Of a stretch of DNA of 24,167 nucleotides, positions 24,162 through 24,167 are shown piece by piece. Below the pieces are notes generated by a model that had not been told where the DNA came from, made no database searches, and was given only the letters and a program-made list of their open reading frames with translations. Where the stretch lies: positions 1-24,167 of the forward strand of contig RFIM01000070.1 in NCBI GenBank assembly GCA_003695215.1. The letters run 5' to 3'. The translations under genes were made by a program, and so were the position numbers. The stretch is from Chloroflexota bacterium (lineage in GTDB: Bacteria; Chloroflexota; Anaerolineae; Aggregatilineales; UBA2796). The first letter of the stretch is position 1. The number at the start of each line of letters is the position of its first letter.

Positions 24162-24167
24162 CGCAAA

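Overview
The window reads as a piece of a bacterial chromosome of moderately high G+C (roughly 58-60% by eye). It probably comes from the Chloroflexota. This placement rests on the two very large multi-GAF sensor kinases, the form of RpoB, and the C-terminal module of the PHP protein, and it is an inference rather than a database result. I see no phage, plasmid, insertion sequence, CRISPR array, tRNA or rRNA. Coding density is very high, and the longest gene-free stretch is the 305-base rpoB/surE divergent region.

Layout. Bases 3-8309 (+) hold the 3' part of a giant histidine kinase with at least 13 GAF domains and two PAS domains; its true start lies left of the window. It converges on rpoB (8365-12297, -) across a hairpin. 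A divergent promoter region follows, with a strong rpoB promoter and an extended -10 promoter for surE. surE (12603-13382, +) and an atypical NAD(P)-binding SDR gene (13389-14165, +) form a tight pair. They converge on a second multi-GAF kinase (14171-18895, -; 8 GAF domains, HisKA, HATPase). Next comes a PHP / AlbA_2 (Schlafen-like) fusion protein (19136-21040, +), then leuC-leuD (21168-23233, +), which ends in a clear intrinsic terminator. On the right edge, a minus-strand pair encodes a small one-cysteine thioredoxin-fold protein and a CxxC thioredoxin/AhpC-TSA protein.

How the genes fit together. The window mixes housekeeping genes (rpoB, surE, leuCD) with sensory genes. The two kinases lack receiver domains and visible membrane segments, so they look like orphan, probably cytoplasmic, signal-integrating kinases. 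leuCD would supply isopropylmalate isomerase for leucine synthesis without leuA or leuB nearby. rpoB stands alone: neither rpoC nor the rplL ribosomal-protein cluster is next to it.

Most worth a second look: the PHP-AlbA_2 fusion with its own C-terminal module; the size and repeat structure of the two kinases; the separation of rpoB from rpoC, its Trp-rich insertion of about 140 residues and its natural Thr at a rifampicin-contact position; inverted repeats over the rpoB and leuC promoters; and a window-wide, roughly 15-fold shortage of the tetranucleotide CCGG.
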